A stretch of DNA of 64,000 bases from Paracoccaceae bacterium (GTDB taxonomy: Bacteria; Pseudomonadota; Alphaproteobacteria; Rhodobacterales; Rhodobacteraceae). Made by a program: the position numbers and the translations under genes. Where the stretch lies: assembly GCA_014872875.1 (NCBI GenBank), contig WKFI01000014.1, positions 186,001 through 250,000 on the forward strand. The letters are read 5' to 3'. The notes under the pieces are model-generated. The model searched no databases. It saw only the letters and a list, made by a program, of their open reading frames with translations, and had not been told where the DNA came from. Below, piece after piece: positions 60,869 through 64,000 of the stretch. The stretch's first letter is position 1; each line of letters begins with the position of its first letter.

Positions 60869-61459
60869 TTACTCGGCCGGTTGCGGTGCCGCCCGTTCCG
60901 GGACCAGACGCTCTGGGAGCGCAAAGGCCAGGGCCACAAACCCCAGACCGATGACGATCCCCAGCACATCGCCGGGAAGAGCTGTCAGACCTTCATATTT
61001 TGCGCCCGGAACGGTGCCCAAAGTGACTTTGCCGCCCCAGATTTTGTCCAGCATTCCGCTGGCCTTCCAATTTGGATAGGTGACCATGTAGGCGGCCGCC
61101 CCAAGCAGTCCACCCGCGATGAAGAAAAGCGCGTCCTTGCGACCGGATGCCGCTGCGACCACTCCGGTACCGGGGCAATACCCGGCCACCGCCCAGCCCG
61201 CGCCCAGCAGCAAACCACCAACGAAAACGCCCACATAGGCGGTCTTGACCGACATGTGCCCGACGTCCACCAGGCCCAGCATCTGACCGCCGAACATCAG
61301 GATCGACCCGACACCAATGGCCAAAAGGATCGATTTGGCCAGGTTCAGGTTGGTCAGGTTCAGCATCTTGCCAATATAGGTGGGGTTCGACGCCCCGACC
61401 CGATCCAGAACCGCCCCAAAGGCCAGACCCAGAACAATTGCCAGAAGAATGGATGTCAT
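60869..61459 (-). CDS. YeeE/YedE (DUF395) sulfur-transport membrane protein, second half
   Basis: 196 aa with about five membrane helices. Contains AGWAVAGYCPGTGVVAAASG (Cys95) and GQMLGLVDVGHMSVKTAYVGVFVGGLLLGAG, the pattern of the YedE/TsuA sulfur-transport family where conserved Cys pass thiosulfate or sulfane sulfur through the membrane. With its upstream partner it makes a two-gene version of the fused transporter, as in PmpA/PmpB. It starts 3 bp after the partner stop. A C-terminal tail of charged residues is cytoplasmic. Confidence 0.88.
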   Translation of the reverse strand: MTSILLAIVLGLAFGAVLDRVGASNPTYIGKMLNLTNLNLAKSILLAIGVGSILMFGGQMLGLVDVGHMSVKTAYVGVFVGGLLLGAGWAVAGYCPGTGVVAAASGRKDALFFIAGGLLGAAAYMVTYPNWKASGMLDKIWGGKVTLGTVPGAKYEGLTALPGDVLGIVIGLGFVALAFALPERLVPERAAPQPAE

Positions 61460-61462
61460 GGC

Positions 61463-62026
61463 TCAGGCCTCCTTCTTGAACAGGATCAGGGATACAGGCA
61501 CCGCCGCAGCAAAGGCGCCCAGGGCAAAGATGTAACCCGACAGGGACGTCTGCATCATGCCCGACATCATGTGGCCCGACGTACAGCCCCCCGCCAGACG
61601 CGCGCCGTAAAGCACGACAAATCCGCCCAGAAAAGCAGCGAGATAGCGTTTGACCGGGCTGTCCCCGAAATTCGCGCGCCACAAAGCCGGGACCGCGCGT
61701 TCGGCCCGGTCCAACCCACCGCGCGCCATCACCGACAGGAAACCACCCACAGCCATGGCGAGCACGAAGATGAAGCTGTAATTCAACGGATTGGCGACGG
61801 ATTTGGCATATTTGCCCCCGGATTTTGCCAGATAGGCATTGGTCGAGGTGTATCCGTCCTCACCTTGTGTCACGAGCCCCGGGTTCACTGCATCCGCCAC
61901 GATCCCGTCCAAAATGACGAACTGGGTCGACACACCGATGGGTTTGACCAACAACACGGCTAAGAAGAACACAAGGCCCAGAGCCAAGCCGCCCACTTTC
62001 CAATTCAGCGGTCCGTCCGCGTGCAT
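61463..62026 (-). CDS. YeeE/YedE (DUF395) sulfur-transport membrane protein, first half
   Basis: 187 aa from the ATG at 62024-62026 (MHADGPLNWKVGGLALG), with AAAGGA upstream. About four to five membrane helices; the signature is YGARLAGGCTSGHMMSGMMQTSLSGYIF with Cys148. LNYSFIFVLAMAVGGFLSVM is another helix. It pairs with the next gene to form a PmpAB-type transporter for sulfur compounds. Two ATTC-N8-GAAT boxes and an FNR-like box lie 23-75 bp upstream, which points to control by sulfide/persulfide and low oxygen. Confidence 0.9.
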   Translation of the reverse strand: MHADGPLNWKVGGLALGLVFFLAVLLVKPIGVSTQFVILDGIVADAVNPGLVTQGEDGYTSTNAYLAKSGGKYAKSVANPLNYSFIFVLAMAVGGFLSVMARGGLDRAERAVPALWRANFGDSPVKRYLAAFLGGFVVLYGARLAGGCTSGHMMSGMMQTSLSGYIFALGAFAAAVPVSLILFKKEA

Positions 62027-62048
62027 GGGAAATCCTTTCAATCTTTTC

Positions 62049-62064
62049 ATTCTGAAATCAGAAT
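62049..62064. promoter_or_regulatory. SqrR/BigR-type operator 1
   Basis: ATTC-TGAAATCA-GAAT, an exact ATTC-N8-GAAT box as described for the persulfide-sensing repressor SqrR of Rhodobacter capsulatus. It lies 23 bp upstream of the first YeeE/YedE gene. The whole 16 bp is a perfect palindrome. Confidence 0.7.
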
Positions 62065-62073
62065 ATGATTCGC

Positions 62074-62089
62074 ATTCAGATTCCGGAAT
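62074..62089. promoter_or_regulatory. SqrR/BigR-type operator 2
   Basis: ATTC-AGATTCCG-GAAT, a second exact ATTC-N8-GAAT box. The centres of the two boxes are 25 bp apart. No sqrR or bigR gene is in the window. Confidence 0.65.
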
Positions 62090-62101
62090 GATTTAGATCA
62101 A
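62088..62101. promoter_or_regulatory. FNR/CRP-type box
   Basis: ATGAT-TTAG-ATCAA matches TTGAT-N4-ATCAA in nine of ten positions. It overlaps the end of operator 2 by two bases, about 75 bp upstream of the YeeE/YedE start. An FnrL/DnrD-type regulator could bind here. Confidence 0.45.
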
Positions 62102-62194
62102 ATAGCGTTCTGCCCACACTCCGTCGTCCTCTCCTTCCCCCAGGAACCCGACAACAGATTGCTGCGCCACAACTCTCAGACCAAGAAAAGCGTC

Positions 62195-62247
62195 TTCATT
62201 CTGCCAAAAAAGCTCCGGGGAGCGCGAAGGGCTGGCCCCTCGCTCCT
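62195..62247 (-). repeat. Intergenic GC-hairpin repeat, copy 5
   Basis: On the minus strand GGAGCGAGGGGCCAGCCC, then CGCTCCCCGGAGCTTTTTTGGCAGAATGAAG. CCCCGGAG-TTTT and GGCAGAAT match copy 1. It sits 18 bp past the CoxE-like stop. Confidence 0.6.
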
Positions 62248-62264
62248 GACTTGGCCGCGGATGA

Positions 62265-63521
62265 TCAGCTCATCATCTGCAGCAACCGCGCCTTCTCCCC
62301 CACATCCTCGGGGCGAGAGATGATCTGGGCCAATTCCTCGATCGAGGCAACGGAATGACCCGCGCGGAAACTGTCCACATGGGGCAACATTGCCTGAATG
62401 CCGCGCGCCTTGGGAGCAAACCCGTCCCAACGCAACAGCGGATTCAGCCAGATCAAGCGCCGAGACGACAGCTGCAGGCGTTTCATTTCGTGTTCCAACT
62501 GGTCGGGGTCATCGCGATCCAGACCATCCGTGATCAACAGTACGACTGCCCCTTGCCCCAGAACCCGTCGTGACCAGTCGCGGTTGAATTCATGCAGGCA
62601 TTGGCCGATCCGCGTACCACCTTCCCAATCCTGCGCCTCGGCGCCCGCAGATTTCAGCGCTGCATCCACATCCCGTTGCTTCAGGTGTCGGGTGATATTG
62701 GTCAGCCGCGTGCCAAACGTGAAGGCGTGGACCTTGGCCCACCCCTCTCCCTTTGCATTGGAAACGGCATGCAAAAAATGCAGGATAACCCGGCTGTATT
62801 GACTCATCGAGCCAGAAATGTCGCAAAGCACCACCAGATTGGGCCAGCGTTGCCGGTGATCCGCCCGCGCCATGTCGCGAAGCTCCCCGCCCTGGCGCAT
62901 TGCATTGCGCAGACTTCGTCTCCAATCGGGGCGCGGACCATGGGCTACGGCCTGACGCCTGCGCGACTTGATCGGTTTCACCGGGAGTTTCAGTCGCTCC
63001 AACATACGTTTGGCGCGCGCGGTTTCTTCCGTTGACATCAGTTCGAAATCCAACGTCTTGAAGCGCTCCTCGGCCGACATGGTCATCGATGCGTCAATGT
63101 CGATCTCGGTCCCATCGTCCTGCGGGGCTTCGTCGGCTTGTTCTTCGGGCTGCATCCCGTCCAGCAATGCTTCGGCCGCACGTTTTTCCGCCGGGGACGC
63201 GGCTCGCTCTTCCTGCACTCCACGGATCGCCGGAAGCATCATCGCCATCATATGTTCCAGATACTGCGGATTGCGCCAGAACAGCCGGAAGACCTGGTCG
63301 AACACGGTCCTGTGTTCTGGTTTGGACACGAAACAGGCGTGCAACACCCAATAGAAGTCCTGCTTCGACGTGAATCCTGCCGCTTGCACAGCCGTGATCG
63401 CTTCGGCCACCCGCCCGGGACCTATCGGCAACCCCGCCTTGCGGAGCGCCCGTGCAAAATGAGTAATGTTGTGGGCCAGTTTTGGCCGCTCAGGAAGATT
63501 TATGTCCGGCAGCTCAGGCAT
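62265..63521 (-). CDS. CoxE-like VWA-domain protein
   Basis: 418 aa from the ATG at 63519-63521 (MPELPDINLPERPKLAHNITHFARALRKAG). The C-terminal half is a von Willebrand A domain with MIDAS motif LCDISGSMSQYSR and later LLITDGLDRDDPDQ. The N-terminal part matches the VWA_CoxE family (LPIGPGRVAEAITAVQAAG; FYWVLHACFVSKPEHRTVFDQVFRLFW). CoxE works with the AAA+ ATPase CoxD to mature the active site of CO dehydrogenase; no CoxD gene is in the window, so it may lie beyond 64000 or elsewhere. It overlaps the FkbM-type gene by 8 bp. Confidence 0.9.
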   Translation of the reverse strand: MPELPDINLPERPKLAHNITHFARALRKAGLPIGPGRVAEAITAVQAAGFTSKQDFYWVLHACFVSKPEHRTVFDQVFRLFWRNPQYLEHMMAMMLPAIRGVQEERAASPAEKRAAEALLDGMQPEEQADEAPQDDGTEIDIDASMTMSAEERFKTLDFELMSTEETARAKRMLERLKLPVKPIKSRRRQAVAHGPRPDWRRSLRNAMRQGGELRDMARADHRQRWPNLVVLCDISGSMSQYSRVILHFLHAVSNAKGEGWAKVHAFTFGTRLTNITRHLKQRDVDAALKSAGAEAQDWEGGTRIGQCLHEFNRDWSRRVLGQGAVVLLITDGLDRDDPDQLEHEMKRLQLSSRRLIWLNPLLRWDGFAPKARGIQAMLPHVDSFRAGHSVASIEELAQIISRPEDVGEKARLLQMMS

Positions 63522-64000
63522 CAGATCCGGAAAAACGCGCGACAATGATCCCGTCCGGCTGTTCGTCCGGTTCTTTTTCATCATGCACGATCTCGAAACT
63601 GCGTGACAGGATGTCCAGGCAGGAATCATGTATCTCGGGGCCGTGCGTTCCGAGAATGATCCATTGCACCAGTCCCTTGGCCAGCTCTGCCTCTGCTGCT
63701 TTCAGAACGTCTACCTCATGGCCCTGGATATCGATCTTCATCAGGCTTACGGGCCGCTCGATTTCGGCCAGCAGCGTCGCCGGGTCTACGGTTTGAACCT
63801 TGATTTCCGACTTTCGGAACAGGCGTCTGGATTTTGAGATGCCTGACCCGAAAGACTCGGTTCGAAACCGGGTTGTGCCATCTTTTGAGCTCAGGGCCCG
63901 GACATCGACCGTGACACCGTCCATCGCCAAGTCGTTCAGCGAGAAGGTCTCGGACAAGGCCCCCCGCATCTGATCCCAGGGCTCCATCGCACGGATCGAC
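63514..64000 (-). CDS. FkbM-family methyltransferase, C-terminal part (cut by window end)
   Basis: The frame is open to the window edge (no stop from 64000), so the start lies outside; an ATG at 63985-63987 is internal. About 162 residues are present. The block VSLMKIDIQGHEVDVLKAAEAEL is the FkbM signature (LKIDVEGhE..vLkGa), and the N-terminal SAM-binding VGANxG section is missing, as expected for a cut gene. FkbM proteins methylate sugars or polyketide hydroxyls. The 8-bp overlap with the CoxE-like gene suggests co-translation, although the functions seem unrelated. Confidence 0.82.
   Translation of the reverse strand, partial: SIRAMEPWDQMRGALSETFSLNDLAMDGVTVDVRALSSKDGTTRFRTESFGSGISKSRRLFRKSEIKVQTVDPATLLAEIERPVSLMKIDIQGHEVDVLKAAEAELAKGLVQWIILGTHGPEIHDSCLDILSRSFEIVHDEKEPDEQPDGIIVARFSGSDA

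Overview
The window looks like chromosomal DNA of a marine alphaproteobacterium of the Rhodobacterales (Roseobacter group). The signs are a gene transfer agent (GTA) head-gene cluster in the Rhodobacter capsulatus order, a TRAP dicarboxylate transporter, an Lrp/AsnC regulator beside the assimilatory sulfite-reduction operon, a form II CO-dehydrogenase-like cluster, and short intergenic repeats of a kind I recall from this group. The assignment rests on family and synteny reasoning only.

Layout. 1-4001 (minus): GTA head genes, from an orfg1-like gene through terminase, portal, a small membrane gene and protease to the first codons of the capsid gene. 4244-6577: a large class III cyclase with TolB-like, TPR and rhodanese parts. 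6799-13523 (minus): fatty-acid synthesis genes fabD, fabG, acpP and fabF with mltG, interrupted by a HisA-like gene and an opposing PilZ gene. 13715-17327: a cytochrome b561-YceI fusion, a methyltransferase, a secreted YceI and a small membrane protein. 17687-18920: rpsF-rpsR-rplI. 19077-29293: a lytic transglycosylase, aquaporin, trigger factor, porin, two valine tRNAs flanking a phosphatase, an HU-like protein, lon and tgt. 29468-32446 (plus): SPFH/NfeD pair, two Fe-S assembly proteins, tpiA. 32570-40132 (minus): dctM-dctQ-dctP, a secreted protein, and a DctD/DctB-like pair. 40193-44372: a P450 and AraC, LysR and Lrp regulators. 44520-49512 (plus): siroheme and sulfate-assimilation genes with ferredoxin-NADP reductase. 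49687-53255: two tandem RTX proteins. 53418-54659: infC and a methyltransferase. 54704-64000 (minus): coxSLM-type molybdenum hydroxylase genes, their maturation factors, two YeeE/YedE sulfur-transport halves, a CoxE-like VWA protein and a cut FkbM methyltransferase.

Regulation and interplay. DctB/DctD probably control dctPQM through two perfect dyads upstream of dctP, although this DctD lacks the usual sigma-54 contact loop and the Walker A lysine. The cobA-cysH operon supplies siroheme, sulfite reductase and APS reductase, and the nearby reductase gene probably supplies electrons. The two YeeE/YedE genes have two exact ATTC-N8-GAAT boxes and a near-FNR box just upstream, which suggests control by sulfide/persulfide and oxygen. 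A full intrinsic terminator lies 35 bp before the porin start, so porin transcription probably has to read through it.

No CRISPR array, insertion sequence, transposase or integrase was recognised.
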